A DNA stretch of 64,000 bases from Cardiobacterium valvarum (GTDB lineage: Bacteria > Pseudomonadota > Gammaproteobacteria > Cardiobacteriales > Cardiobacteriaceae), in contig NZ_UFUW01000001.1 in the NCBI RefSeq assembly GCF_900460955.1, forward strand, positions 434,001 through 498,000, read 5' to 3'. The notes beneath the pieces are model-generated. The model saw only the letters and a list, made by a program, of their open reading frames with translations. It was not told the DNA's origin and made no database searches. This document shows, piece by piece, positions 8,647 through 17,562 of the stretch (its first letter is position 1; each line of letters starts with the position of its first letter). The position numbers and the translations under genes were made by a program.

Positions 8647-8859
8647 TATTCACTGATTATCACCCGCAGCAAGTTACGGGATACGCGGGAGAAATCGCTT
8701 GATATAGGTGAAGTGAAAGAGATTTTTATTGCCGCTGTGCCCATGACGGCGGCGGTCGCCCGCCAGCTATATGAAAACGCAGCAGAAAGTGTCACCATGT
8801 TGGCCGCGACACCGTCCGCATTCCCGCCCATTCCCGCAATACCGAGAGGTAAACCATGA
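8647..8859 (+). pseudogene. Tail of a lost gene coupled to the TPR gene
   Basis: Reading in the frame that ends with the TGA at 8857-8859 gives about 70 codons without a stop, including GEVKEIFIAAVPMTAAVARQ and LAATPSAFPPIPAIPRGKP. The stop overlaps the ATG of the next gene as ATGA, a typical sign of two formerly co-translated genes. The frame has no plausible start and begins at a stop codon next to lldD, so it looks like the 3' end of a deleted gene. I do not recognise the family. The alternative is chance open sequence; the overlap and codon make-up argue mildly against that. Confidence 0.4.
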
Positions 8860-9308
8860 AAGAACTGGATGACGCCATCTATGAACAAATCCGCGAGCTC
8901 TGCGCCGGGGGTGATGCCCTGGAGGATGGGGAATATTACGAAGAGGCACTGGCCTGTTACTGGAAAGCCTGGGCGCTGTTGCCGCCGCCCGCGCACGATT
9001 GGGATGCTGCCACCTGGATACTGGGAGCCATCGGCGATGCCGAATTCCTGCGCGGCAACTATGCTGCCGCCCGCGATGCCCTGCAAGATGCCGTCGTGTA
9101 CTGCCCGGACGGCCTCGGCAATCCCTTCCTGCATATGCGTCTCGGCGAAGCGCAGTATGAACTGGGCAACCGCGAACGTGCCGCCGACGAACTGATCCGT
9201 GCCTACGCTATGGGCGATCCGGATCTGTGGGCGGATGAAGATCCGAAATACCTTGACTACCTTGCCACCGTCTGTGCCGACATCGAAAATTACAGTCGGC
9301 TGCATTGA
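8856..9308 (+). CDS. TPR protein, immunity-like orphan
   Basis: 150 aa, acidic, built of about three helical tetratricopeptide-type repeats (EYYEEALACYWKAWALLP; FLRGNYAAARDALQDAV; RLGEAQYELGNRERAADEL), ending near DPKYLDYLATV. No signal peptide, so cytoplasmic. Proteins with this exact layout are, as I remember, commonly found directly behind PAAR/Rhs or other polymorphic toxin genes and are thought to be immunity proteins. Here only the tail of an upstream gene remains, with an ATGA overlap, so this would be an orphan immunity gene. GAGAGGTAAACC precedes the ATG. The immunity role is inference. Confidence 0.75.
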   Translation: MKELDDAIYEQIRELCAGGDALEDGEYYEEALACYWKAWALLPPPAHDWDAATWILGAIGDAEFLRGNYAAARDALQDAVVYCPDGLGNPFLHMRLGEAQYELGNRERAADELIRAYAMGDPDLWADEDPKYLDYLATVCADIENYSRLH

Positions 9309-9402
9309 TATTGATAGAGACGGCGGATGGATGAAAATCCGGTTAGCGTGACGGCTGGCGCGCAAGCTTACAATGACGCCATCGTTTAACTGGGAGAGGC
9401 CT

Positions 9403-9858
9403 ATGTTCATGACGAATAAATCTGTTTTTGCCGCCGTATTGGCGTTGACCATACCGCTTGCGGCACACGCCGCCGGCGAAGCGGTAGATGCCGCCGCCGG
9501 GGATGCCGTCCCGCCCATGTGGCAGCAAACCTGGGAACCGTTTAGCAAGGCGCTGGAAAGGGCGGGCAAGTTCTCGCTGACGGCGGACAGTCTGCAATGG
9601 TCGATTTGCGGCGACGCTGCCCGCCCGCTCAGGCGGGTGGAAGGCGATGCGGCACAGGGCGTGCTTTACGCGCTGGGTGAGCCCGCCTGCCAGCTGAGCG
9701 ACGATACCGCCGGCAGTAAACCGCATTATCTGCACCTGAAAGCGGGGAAAAATGCTTGCGAATTGAATGTGCGCCTGCTGGATGAAGATTTTGCCTTGAT
9801 TGCCTGGGGCGTGTATTTCACGTCAACCTGCGCTGCGGATGGCGGCGGGGCGAGGTGA
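9403..9858 (+). CDS. Exported hypothetical protein
   Basis: 151 aa. Signal peptide MFMTNKSVFAAVLALTIPLA with cleavage probably after AAHA, so periplasmic. Mature part carries four cysteines (WSICGDAA, EPACQLSD, KNACELN, STCAAD), suggesting two disulfides. GGGAGAGGCCT before the ATG at 9403 decides against the open frame from 9373. It stands between the TPR gene and the convergent ffh. I do not recognise the family. Confidence 0.75.
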   Translation: MFMTNKSVFAAVLALTIPLAAHAAGEAVDAAAGDAVPPMWQQTWEPFSKALERAGKFSLTADSLQWSICGDAARPLRRVEGDAAQGVLYALGEPACQLSDDTAGSKPHYLHLKAGKNACELNVRLLDEDFALIAWGVYFTSTCAADGGGAR

Positions 9859-9878
9859 ACGTTCTCGCTTAAAGAAAG

Positions 9879-9903
9879 AAAACCCCGCCGCAGCGGGGTT
9901 TTC
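9879..9903. terminator. Bidirectional terminator
   Basis: AAAACCCCGC / GCGGGGTTTT with CGCA-type loop. It lies between the convergent exported-protein gene and ffh and can serve both. Confidence 0.85.
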
Positions 9904-9923
9904 TGTTATGAACGGGCAGCCGC

Positions 9924-11285
9924 TTATTTGAACGGCAGTTTGCCCATTGGCATTGCCCCTTTGGCGGCACCGAGCATACGCAGCATTTTGCTGCTGCGGA
10001 ATTTTTTCATCTGATTCTGCATTTCTTTGAATTGTTTGAGCAGGCGGTTCACTTCCGGCACATCCACACCGGCACCGGCGGCGATGCGGCGTTTGCGCGA
10101 GCCTTTGATGATGTCCGGGTTGCGGCGTTCTTGCATGGTCATTGACTGGATGATGGCTTCCTGACGGCGGATTTTTTTCGGCGAGAGGTGCTGGTCTTTC
10201 ACTGCTTGCGGGATGTTGCCCATGCCGGGGATTTTTTCGAGGATTTTGTCCATATCGATGAGCTGCATCTGGTGCAGCTGTTCGCGGAAGTCGTCGAGGT
10301 CGAAGGTTTTGCCTTTCGCCATCTTGGTGGCGAGTTTGCGCGCTTTTGCTTCGTCCACCTGGTGTTCGAGGTCTTCGATGAGGCCGAGGACGTCGCCCAT
10401 GCCGAGGATGCGCGAGGCGATACGGTCAGGGTGGAAGGGTTCGAGCGCGTCGGTTTTTTCGCCAACGCCGAGGAATTTGATGGGTTTGCCGGTGATGTGG
10501 CGGATGGAGAGTGCCGCACCGCCGCGTGCGTCACCGTCGATTTTCGAGAGGATGACGCCGGTCAGCGGCAGTATGTCGTTAAAGGCTTTGGCGGTGTTGG
10601 CGGCATCCTGCCCGGTCATGCTGTCCACCACGAAGAGCGTTTCAATCGGGTGCAACAAACCGTGCAGTTCGCGGATTTCGTCCATCAGCGCGTCATCAAT
10701 GTGCAGGCGGCCGGCGGTATCAACGATGAGGACGTCCATGTTTTGCCGCTTGGCGGTATCAAGTGCACGTGCGGCGATGTCGGCCGGTTTTTCGCTGGCT
10801 TCCGAGGGGATGAAGACGGCACCGACTTGCTCGGCCAGGGTTTTCAGCTGCTCTATCGCCGCCGGGCGGTACACGTCGGCGGAAACGAGGCCGACTTTTT
10901 TCTTGTCGCTGATGAGTTTTTTCGCGAGTTTGGCGCTGGAAGTGGTTTTGCCGGAGCCTTGCAGGCCTGCCATAAGGATGACTGCGGGCGGCTGGGTAGC
11001 GAGGTTGAGGGCGCTGTTTTCTTCGCCCATGATGCGCACCAGTTCGCTTTGTACGGTTTTGATGAAGGCCTGGTCGGGCGAGAGTTTCAGGCTGACTTCC
11101 TGACCGATGGCGGCGTTTTTGATGGTCTCGATGACTTCCTTGACGACCGGCAGGGCAACGTCGGCTTCGATCAGCGCCATGCGCACGTCGCGCAGTGCCT
11201 GGCTGATATTGTCTTCGGTGATGCGGGCCTGGCCGCGCAGTTTCTTGAATGTGCCCTGCAAGCGTTCGCTGAGATTGTCAAACAT
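9924..11285 (-). CDS. ffh: Signal recognition particle protein Ffh
   Basis: 453 aa. N-terminal helical bundle, GTPase domain with P-loop GLQGSGKTTSSAKLAKK (near residue 106), DVYRPAAIEQLKTLAEQ, DTAGRLHID and SKIDGDARGGAAL, then the methionine-rich M domain that binds 4.5S RNA and signal sequences (MTMQERRNPDIIKGSRKRR, MKKFRSSKMLRMLG). With FtsY it targets membrane proteins to SecYEG. The divergent neighbours ypjD and corB are the same as in E. coli and other proteobacteria, which anchors the region as core chromosome. Confidence 0.98.
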   Translation of the reverse strand: MFDNLSERLQGTFKKLRGQARITEDNISQALRDVRMALIEADVALPVVKEVIETIKNAAIGQEVSLKLSPDQAFIKTVQSELVRIMGEENSALNLATQPPAVILMAGLQGSGKTTSSAKLAKKLISDKKKVGLVSADVYRPAAIEQLKTLAEQVGAVFIPSEASEKPADIAARALDTAKRQNMDVLIVDTAGRLHIDDALMDEIRELHGLLHPIETLFVVDSMTGQDAANTAKAFNDILPLTGVILSKIDGDARGGAALSIRHITGKPIKFLGVGEKTDALEPFHPDRIASRILGMGDVLGLIEDLEHQVDEAKARKLATKMAKGKTFDLDDFREQLHQMQLIDMDKILEKIPGMGNIPQAVKDQHLSPKKIRRQEAIIQSMTMQERRNPDIIKGSRKRRIAAGAGVDVPEVNRLLKQFKEMQNQMKKFRSSKMLRMLGAAKGAMPMGKLPFK

Positions 11286-11361
11286 GGTGGGGTTTCCTGG
11301 TTGGTGAAGGTTAAATTTTGTTCGTGTATTATAACGACTTACCTTTTTCGCAGGATTTTTT

Positions 11362-12156
11362 ATGCAGCTTTGGCTGCCTTTGTTTGCTATTGTCGCCTAT
11401 CTCGCCGCTGCCGCCGGGTTCGTCCGCGTTTACCGCCGTCCGCCGTGCCGTGTCAACCCGCTTTGGGTGTTGGGCATTCTGGTTTGCGCCTGTCAGGGTC
11501 ATGCCCTGTCGCTGCTTGTGTCGATGCAGGGCCGCGATTCGCTCAATCTTTCCATCTTTAATATGGTGTCGGTGAACGCCTGGTTTGTCGCCTGCATTTC
11601 CGTGTTCTGGCTGTGGCGGGCGTCGATGGCGCTGGGGGGTGTCATCATTTGCCTCGTCAACGCCGTCGTGGTCGCCCTGCCTTTCCTCTTCGTCAGCGAA
11701 AAGCCGTTTTCCTCGAATCTCACTCCCGGCATGTGGTGGCATATTCTCACCTCTATCGCCGCCTGGACCTTCATTTCGCTCGCTTCCCTGCATGCCCTGC
11801 TTTACGGCTGGCTGTTCCGCCGCTTGAAACGCAAGCAGCTGAAAGACATCAGTGTCACTTCACTGGTCAGCCTGGAACGGGTGATGATGCTGCAAGCAGT
11901 AACGGGCTTCGTCCTCCTCGCCTGCGCCCTTGTCACCGGCTGGATGTTCGTTGATGACCTCTTCGCGCAGCACCTTGTGCATAAAACCGTGCTGACCATT
12001 CTCGCCTGGATGGCCCTCGGCTGGATGCTCTTTTCCTACTACATCCGCGAACAGCGTGGTATGACGCTGGTCATTGAGCTGTGTGCAGTGTTCGTTCTCC
12101 TGCTGATGGGCTACGTCCTCAGCAACATCGTTCTACAATTCATCATTCAACACTAA
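11362..12156 (+). CDS. ypjD: YpjD-type inner-membrane protein (cytochrome c assembly family)
   Basis: 264 aa with about eight membrane segments. Conserved CcsA/CcmC-like features are visible: W/H residues in PGMWWHILTSIAAWTFISLA and histidine in VHKTVLTILAWMALGWML. The family is related to haem-handling assembly proteins, but the role of YpjD itself is not settled. GCAGGA precedes the ATG. Position next to ffh and before corB is the conserved synteny that supports the name. Confidence 0.88.
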   Translation: MQLWLPLFAIVAYLAAAAGFVRVYRRPPCRVNPLWVLGILVCACQGHALSLLVSMQGRDSLNLSIFNMVSVNAWFVACISVFWLWRASMALGGVIICLVNAVVVALPFLFVSEKPFSSNLTPGMWWHILTSIAAWTFISLASLHALLYGWLFRRLKRKQLKDISVTSLVSLERVMMLQAVTGFVLLACALVTGWMFVDDLFAQHLVHKTVLTILAWMALGWMLFSYYIREQRGMTLVIELCAVFVLLLMGYVLSNIVLQFIIQH

Positions 12157-12174
12157 CCACACCAAGGAGCCACC

Positions 12175-13458
12175 GTGGACAGCATTCCGCTAGGACTGTT
12201 AATCCTCCTGCTAATCCTCTGTCTTGCCCTCTCGGCCTTCTTCTCTGCCTCGGAAACCGCGATGATGTCGCTCAACCGCTACAAACTCAAACACCAGGCG
12301 GATGAAGGCAACAAAAGCGCCAAACGCGCCCATCATCTGCTGAAACGCCCCGACCGCCTCATCGGCACCATCCTGCTCGGCAACAACTTCGTCAACATCG
12401 CCGCCACATCGCTCGGCACCGTCATCGGCATCCGCCTCTATGGCGACCTCGGCGTCCTCTACGCCACCATCACCCTCACCATTGTTGTCCTCATCTTCTC
12501 CGAAGTTGCGCCGAAAACCTATGCCGCGCTGCACGCGCCACGCATCGCCCTGCCGGTTGCGGGCATCCTTGCCGGCCTGGTGCATCTCTTTTCGCCGCTC
12601 GTCGCCCTAGTTAATCTCATCGTCCGCCTCATTCTGCGCCCGCTCGGCATCAAAACCGATAACGCCGTTGAAGAAGCACTGAGTAACGAAGAACTGAAAA
12701 GCATCGTCCAGTCCGGCGGGGACGACGCCGAAAGCAGCGAACAGCAGGACATGTTGCTCGGCGTTCTCGAACTCGAAGACGTCTCCGTCAGCGAAGCAAT
12801 GGTGCCGCGCAACGAACTCGAAGGTGTGGACCTCAACGACAACTGGGACGACATCATGCAGCAAATCACCACCAGCCGGCACGGTCGCCTCGTCGCTTAC
12901 CGCGACCACCTCGACCAGGTCGAAGGCATGCTGCACATCCGCGACATCGTCCTGCTCATGCGTGACAACGCTTTCGACCGCACCGCCCTGCGACAAGCGC
13001 TACGCCCCTGCATCTTCGTGCCGGAAAGCACGCCGCTGCGCAAACAACTGCTGCAATTCCGCCGTGCCAAAGCGCGTAGCGGTCTCGTGGTGGACGAATA
13101 CGGCGACATCCAGGGCCTCATCACCCTGCAAGACATCCTCACCCATATCGTCGGCGACATCGGCGACGAAAACACCCCGGACGAACCGCCGGAAATCGTC
13201 GAACAACAAAAAAACCTCTACACCGTCGAAGGCGGCATCCCGCTGCGCCAACTAAACCGTGAACTCGGCTTGAAACTGCCGCTGGACGGGCCGAATACCC
13301 TGAGCGGACTCATCATCGAAACCCTCGGCAACTTCCCTGAAGCGGGAACCGAACTCGACTTCCCCGGCTGCCGCGTGCGCGTGCTGGACTTCGCCGACGG
13401 CATCGTCGGCAGCGCCGAAATCACCTGCCAGCCGGGAGAAAGCGGAGAAGACGACTAA
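12175..13458 (+). CDS. corB: CorB/YfjD-like CNNM transporter with CBS domains
   Basis: 427 aa. DUF21/CNNM membrane domain (about 1-190, FFSASETAMMSLNRYKLK), two CBS domains (about 205-330, SVSEAMVPRNELEGVDL and RSGLVVDEYGDIQGL) and the CorC_HlyC domain at the end (about 340-425). Homologues take part in magnesium/cobalt efflux. The start is a GTG at 12175, supported by AAGGAG five bases before it; no ATG is suitably placed. It follows ypjD by 18 bases, an operon. Confidence 0.92.
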   Translation: MDSIPLGLLILLLILCLALSAFFSASETAMMSLNRYKLKHQADEGNKSAKRAHHLLKRPDRLIGTILLGNNFVNIAATSLGTVIGIRLYGDLGVLYATITLTIVVLIFSEVAPKTYAALHAPRIALPVAGILAGLVHLFSPLVALVNLIVRLILRPLGIKTDNAVEEALSNEELKSIVQSGGDDAESSEQQDMLLGVLELEDVSVSEAMVPRNELEGVDLNDNWDDIMQQITTSRHGRLVAYRDHLDQVEGMLHIRDIVLLMRDNAFDRTALRQALRPCIFVPESTPLRKQLLQFRRAKARSGLVVDEYGDIQGLITLQDILTHIVGDIGDENTPDEPPEIVEQQKNLYTVEGGIPLRQLNRELGLKLPLDGPNTLSGLIIETLGNFPEAGTELDFPGCRVRVLDFADGIVGSAEITCQPGESGEDD

Positions 13459-13484
13459 CCCCTTTACCCATACAAGGAGTACCC

Positions 13485-13994
13485 ATGAAAAAACTACCTA
13501 TCCTGCTTGTACTCGCCTTTGCCGCCGGCGCTCAGGCACAAACTCTGGAAGACGCGGTCGCCGCTTATCAGAAAGGCGAACTCGAAGCTGCTGCGCAACA
13601 ATTTGCCGCACTCGCCGAAGCAGGCGATGCCAAAGCGCAATACAACCTCGCCGTGCTTTACGAAAAAGGCGAAGGTGTCGCGCAAGACAGCGACAAAGCG
13701 CTGGCGTGGTACCAAAAAGCGGCCGAAGCGGGCAACGTCAACGCCCAATACAACCTCGGCCTTGCCTATGAAACCGGCGAAGGTGTGACGCAGGATTACG
13801 GCAAAGCGCGCGCATACTACGAAAAAGCCGCCGTCCAGGGCGACGCCGATGCGCAGAACAACCTCGGCGGCCTGTACGCACGTGGCGACGGCGTAAAAAA
13901 AGACCTGAAAAAAGCACGGGAATGGCTGGAAAAAGCTGCTGCGCAAGGTAATGAAAACGCCCGCCTCAGTTTGCTGGATCTCAAAGCGCAGTAA
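13485..13994 (+). CDS. Exported Sel1-repeat protein
   Basis: 169 aa. Signal peptide MKKLPILLVLAFAAGAQAQ, then four Sel1-like repeats of 36 residues each marked by AQYNLAVLYEKGEGV, AQYNLGLAYETGEGV, AQNNLGGLYARGDGV. Sel1 repeats are protein-binding scaffolds; here in the periplasm, partner unknown. AAGGAGTACCC sets the start. It follows corB by 26 bases and is closed by a strong terminator, so it is the last gene of the ypjD operon. Confidence 0.9.
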   Translation: MKKLPILLVLAFAAGAQAQTLEDAVAAYQKGELEAAAQQFAALAEAGDAKAQYNLAVLYEKGEGVAQDSDKALAWYQKAAEAGNVNAQYNLGLAYETGEGVTQDYGKARAYYEKAAVQGDADAQNNLGGLYARGDGVKKDLKKAREWLEKAAAQGNENARLSLLDLKAQ

Positions 13995-14004
13995 TGCCGC
14001 CCAT

Positions 14005-14036
14005 AAAAAAGACGTTGCCCGGCAACGTCTTTTTTA
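14005..14036. terminator. Strong bidirectional terminator
   Basis: AAAAAAGACGTTGCC / GGCAACGTCTTTTTT, nearly perfect inverted repeat between the Sel1 gene and the convergent paralogue A. Confidence 0.9.
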
Positions 14037-14059
14037 TAGGATTCTTTCACCAGGCCGCG

Positions 14060-15532
14060 TTACGCCATGCCGTTGCTCCTCTGTTGCAGCAGTTCGATGG
14101 TGCGGCGGATTTGCGTTGCCTTTTCGTGTTCCGGATAGCGTTTGAGCAGTTGTTGCAGCAATTGCTGCGCTTTCAGGATTTCTCCTTTTTTGCTGAGAGC
14201 CCGTGCTGCCAGGAAATAGTTATCCACGATATCCGGCGATTCGGGATGATGCTTGGCAAAGTTGCGGGTCAGCGTCAGTACAGTGTCGTGATGCTGTCTG
14301 CCCGCTGCCGCCTGCGCCAGGGGCAGTACCCACTCGGCAGGCAGCGTGCCGTCGGGAAGCGCGTCTAAAGTGGCGTGGATGATGGGATAGCTGTGTGCAT
14401 TACCGTTGGCGCTGGCCTCAATCAGACGGTATTCCATCTGTTCGAGTTCTTGCTGGCGCTTTTGCCGACGGTAGAGATGGTGCAGGCGTTTGCAGGCAGG
14501 CAGGTATTGATGAATGTCGCGCGTGCTGTCGGCATAGGATTCGAGCACGGCCTCGGCCTCGTCTTCTTTGCCTTGCAGCAGAAGACGGTCAGCCTTCATC
14601 AGGTCACTGGCGAATTGGCGCTGCTCTTCGACGCTCATATGTTCGATATTGGCCTCCCGCAGCAGGGTGAGATCCACCGGTGGCTGACGCCGCTGTAATT
14701 GCGCGATTTTTTCTTCTTCGGCTTTGAGGCGCGTCAGTTGTTGTAGGAGTTCGTCGCCCATATCAATATTTTGTGCCAGTTCGTGATCGTCAAAGTCAAT
14801 CGCATCCGGGTCGAGGGTTTCTTCCGGCGGCGGATAGTACCAGGCAAAGTAAAACCACGGCAGGCTGAGGCAGAGGGTGCGCACCAGACCGCGCAGGATG
14901 GCGTTCAGGTAGTAACCGGGCGTGCCGACGGTGTCCATAGCCGGAATAATCAGGGCAATGGCGCTATAGAGGGAGGAAATGATCAGGGCAATACCGAAAG
15001 GCAGGAGGATGGCGATGAGGTAGCGGCCACTACCGATGTCGTTGATAGCACGTTTCCAGGCGCTGGGGTTGAAGACGGCGCCCAAGCCTGCGCCATTGAA
15101 AAGGCTGAGGATGACGGCTGGGGTGATGATGTAGATGAGGAAAATACCGCCGTACAGGATAAGCGGACGGTTTCCTTCATCGGGGGTGATGAGATAGCAG
15201 AAGTAGATGAGCGCGCCGCAGATGGTCATGCCGCCGAGGTATTGCGCAACGATACTGCGCGGCAGGACAGAGACGGTCTCCATCGGCACAGGCTCGCTTT
15301 CAAGGCCAAGGGTGATGCGCTTCATGCTGTCAAGCATTTTGCAGGCAAAGAGTACCAGCAGGACGTACATGATGCTTTGCAGGAGGAAACTGATGCCCTG
15401 GAGGGCAGGATCGCGTAACAGTTGCGCCGTGATCAGTACGGCAGCCAGTGCCCCGCAATAGATGAGATTGCCTTTTTGCAGGAGGTAGTCGATGGTGCGT
15501 TTGAAGTAACCGGTGGCGGTATCGCTGTGCAT
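14060..15532 (-). CDS. Membrane-TPR family protein, paralogue A
   Basis: 490 aa. N-terminal half has about six membrane segments (after TIDYLLQKGNLIYCGALAAV), ending in the WYYPPPEE box where the membrane part stops; the C-terminal half is helical and TPR-like, with the hallmark LTRNFAKHHPESPDIVDNYF and LLQQLLKRYPEHEKATQIRR. The same architecture and motifs occur in the genes at 29631, 31176 and 32720 and in three fragments, so this is a locally expanded family. I do not know a function; an inner-membrane protein with a cytoplasmic or periplasmic TPR arm is what can be seen. CAGGAA lies before the ATG. It sits downstream of hlyD and of a decayed copy. Confidence 0.85.
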   Translation of the reverse strand: MHSDTATGYFKRTIDYLLQKGNLIYCGALAAVLITAQLLRDPALQGISFLLQSIMYVLLVLFACKMLDSMKRITLGLESEPVPMETVSVLPRSIVAQYLGGMTICGALIYFCYLITPDEGNRPLILYGGIFLIYIITPAVILSLFNGAGLGAVFNPSAWKRAINDIGSGRYLIAILLPFGIALIISSLYSAIALIIPAMDTVGTPGYYLNAILRGLVRTLCLSLPWFYFAWYYPPPEETLDPDAIDFDDHELAQNIDMGDELLQQLTRLKAEEEKIAQLQRRQPPVDLTLLREANIEHMSVEEQRQFASDLMKADRLLLQGKEDEAEAVLESYADSTRDIHQYLPACKRLHHLYRRQKRQQELEQMEYRLIEASANGNAHSYPIIHATLDALPDGTLPAEWVLPLAQAAAGRQHHDTVLTLTRNFAKHHPESPDIVDNYFLAARALSKKGEILKAQQLLQQLLKRYPEHEKATQIRRTIELLQQRSNGMA

Positions 15533-15592
15533 AGGGGTTCCTGGTTAAATTCCTTTTAGGTTTTCAAAGTCAGCGCATGATACGCCGCGTGG

Positions 15593-15902
15593 TCAATAGG
15601 ATGAAGGGCCGGGTTGTGTTTTGCCGCCGAGCTGCTCAATGGCGTAGCGGACATGGGCCGCGTTATCCATGTTTTTGCACATACTCATCAGCATAATGCC
15701 CAGCAGGATGAGAAAGGGCAACAATTGGCTGTTGTGGCGTAGAAAAGAAGTCACTGTTCTTCATTATTTTGAGTAATGTGACGCATACAGGGCTGGCAAT
15801 AGCAGCGAGCAGCAGGATGTAGATAAGATTGCCCCGCTTGCAGGTGAAAATAAGGCTGGTAAACGGGGCTCCGATGGGGGCGGCGTATTGGCGTTGATTC
15901 AT
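15593..15902 (-). pseudogene. Frameshifted N-terminal remnant of the membrane-TPR family
   Basis: The minus strand from 15902 encodes MNQRQYAAPIGAPFTSLIF then CKRGNLIYILLLAAIA, matching the KGNLIY start of the family. A frame change near 15715 restores the homology in another frame: LILLGIMLMSMCKNMDNAAH aligns with ILLTKNLDNAARLY and LLFVAKTLDNAARIC of the intact paralogues. The restored frame ends at TGA 15593-15595, before the third membrane segment. So only the first quarter of a copy survives, with at least one frameshift. Confidence 0.8.
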
Positions 15903-16069
15903 AAAATATTCTCCGCTGGTGGTTGGTTTTTATTTAGTATGACCAATCAGCTCGTTTATGCAATTTTTATGCCCACTGGTTCAGGCATTCGAAGGAGAAA
16001 ACAGCCGTATCGCCGGTGTTCGCGGCCTTGACGTCCCTAAATTGAACGCTTTCTCTCACTTTTGCGATA

Positions 16070-17503
16070 TCACCGCTGCCGCAGGCTCTCGTCGATCTTG
16101 GTTTGCAGCGGGCTGAGCAGATAGTCGAGGACGCGGCGTTTGCCGGTTTTGATTTCGGCGGTGATGTTCATCCCCGCTGTCAGGCGCACGGGGTGGCCTT
16201 CGATGTTCAGGGTGTCGCTGTCAAGCGCGATGATGGCCGCGTAAACGAGGCCGAGTTGTTCGTGTTCGATGGCGTCGTAGCTGATGGTCTGCACACGCCC
16301 GGTGAGGTAGCCATAGCGGGTGTAGGGGAAGGCTTCGATTTTGATGACGGTTTCCTGTCCCCGGTGGATGAAGCCGATGTCTTTGTTGAGGATGAGGACT
16401 TTGGCCTGCATCTGGTAGTTGTCCGGCACGATGACCATCAGCGCTTGTGCGGCGGTAACGACGCCACCGATGGTGTGGGTGGCAAGTTGTTGCACGGTGC
16501 CGTCCACTGGAGCGGTAAGGTGCATCAGGCGTTGGCGCTGCCGGGCCTTGTCAAGCTGGGCAAGGAGCTGGGCGATTTGTTCGTCTGCCTGGCGCAGGGC
16601 GTCCTGGGTGTCGCGGCGCAGGGTTTGGGTGTTGACCATGCGGCTGTCGTTCGCCTCGTCAATAGCGGCACGGATTTGTTCGCGCCGGTTTTGCTGGCTT
16701 TTCAGGTCATTCTGGTTGGCGATGAGTTTGCTTTTTTGTTCGAGGTAGGCGTGGTTGGCGATGAAGTTTTGTTTGACGAGCTTGTCGAGATCGGCGGTGC
16801 GCTGTTTTTCGATTTTGCCGAGGGTGCCAAGTTTGTCGATTTCGGCCTGCACGGCACGCGCTTCGGCCTGACTCTGGCGGATACGCGCCTGGATTTGCTG
16901 GTCTTGCGCCGCCCAGGCGCGGTACTGGTTGCCTGCCAGCAGTTCGGCTTGCAGGTAGTCGGCTTCGCTGATGCCGGCATTGAGGGCGGCTTTTTTATCC
17001 ATGCGCGGCGGCTGTTTTTTGTCGAGCGCGGTGAGCAGGGCTTCGTTGCGCCATTTGGCAAGACGGGCAGCGTGCAGGGCCTGTTCGGCCTGGGTCACGT
17101 CGGCGTCGCTGCCGACGGCGCGCAGTTCGAGCAGGGTATCGCCCGCGCGGACGTGCTGGCCGTCACTGACAAGGATGGCTTTGACTTCGGCGTTTTCCAG
17201 CGGCTGGATGGTTTTGCTTTGTCCGCCCGGCTCGGTTTTGCCCTGGGCGACGGCGACGATGTCGAGGTGTCCGATCCACGCCCAGGCGAGCGCCAGCAGG
17301 GCGAAGAGCATGATGAGCCGCGCCGTCCATTTGGGCGCGGGGCTGATGGGGGTTTCGGTGAGTTCGAGGTGCGCCGGCAGAAAGTCGCGCTCGTCGCGGT
17401 CACGTTTGGGCGGGTCGAGTTCGTGGCGCACGGCCCAGACGTTGCGCCAGACGGTGAGGTAGCGTTTTGTCAGGTCGCCCCATGCCTGTTTGTGGATGCC
17501 CAT
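16070..17503 (-). CDS. hlyD: HlyD-type secretion adaptor (membrane fusion protein)
   Basis: 477 aa. Short cytoplasmic tail, one membrane segment at about 63-82 (RLIMLFALLALAWAWIG), the half-lipoyl motif (GKTEPGGQSKTIQPLENAEV, with the second half TAPVDGTVQQLATHTIGGVV), a long coiled-coil hairpin in between (about 150-320) and the C-terminal beta domain. It joins the HlyB ATPase to a TolC-type channel in type I secretion. Gene order RTX - hlyB - hlyD on one strand makes the RTX protein its cargo. 59 bases separate it from hlyB, including one copy of the dispersed repeat. Confidence 0.93.
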   Translation of the reverse strand: MGIHKQAWGDLTKRYLTVWRNVWAVRHELDPPKRDRDERDFLPAHLELTETPISPAPKWTARLIMLFALLALAWAWIGHLDIVAVAQGKTEPGGQSKTIQPLENAEVKAILVSDGQHVRAGDTLLELRAVGSDADVTQAEQALHAARLAKWRNEALLTALDKKQPPRMDKKAALNAGISEADYLQAELLAGNQYRAWAAQDQQIQARIRQSQAEARAVQAEIDKLGTLGKIEKQRTADLDKLVKQNFIANHAYLEQKSKLIANQNDLKSQQNRREQIRAAIDEANDSRMVNTQTLRRDTQDALRQADEQIAQLLAQLDKARQRQRLMHLTAPVDGTVQQLATHTIGGVVTAAQALMVIVPDNYQMQAKVLILNKDIGFIHRGQETVIKIEAFPYTRYGYLTGRVQTISYDAIEHEQLGLVYAAIIALDSDTLNIEGHPVRLTAGMNITAEIKTGKRRVLDYLLSPLQTKIDESLRQR

Positions 17504-17543
17504 GTGTGTTCCTTTGTGTTGTTGTGGTCTGTGCCGCGCGGTT

Positions 17544-17559
17544 GTCCCGCTTGGCGGGC
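17544..17559. repeat. Single dispersed repeat core between hlyB and hlyD
   Basis: GTCCCGCTTGGCGGGCT: a lone core of the intergenic repeat family, 3 bases from the hlyB stop. Confidence 0.65.
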
Positions 17560-17562
17560 TTA

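Noticed and set aside
7191..8702. Long plus-strand frame opposite lldD and through the 27-bp array
   Set aside because: It is the antisense of lldD; its first part only stays open because the repeat unit is a multiple of three. No ribosome site, no family.
10188..11561. 457-codon plus-strand frame antisense to ffh
   Set aside because: Shadow of ffh; it also crosses the ffh start region and enters ypjD.
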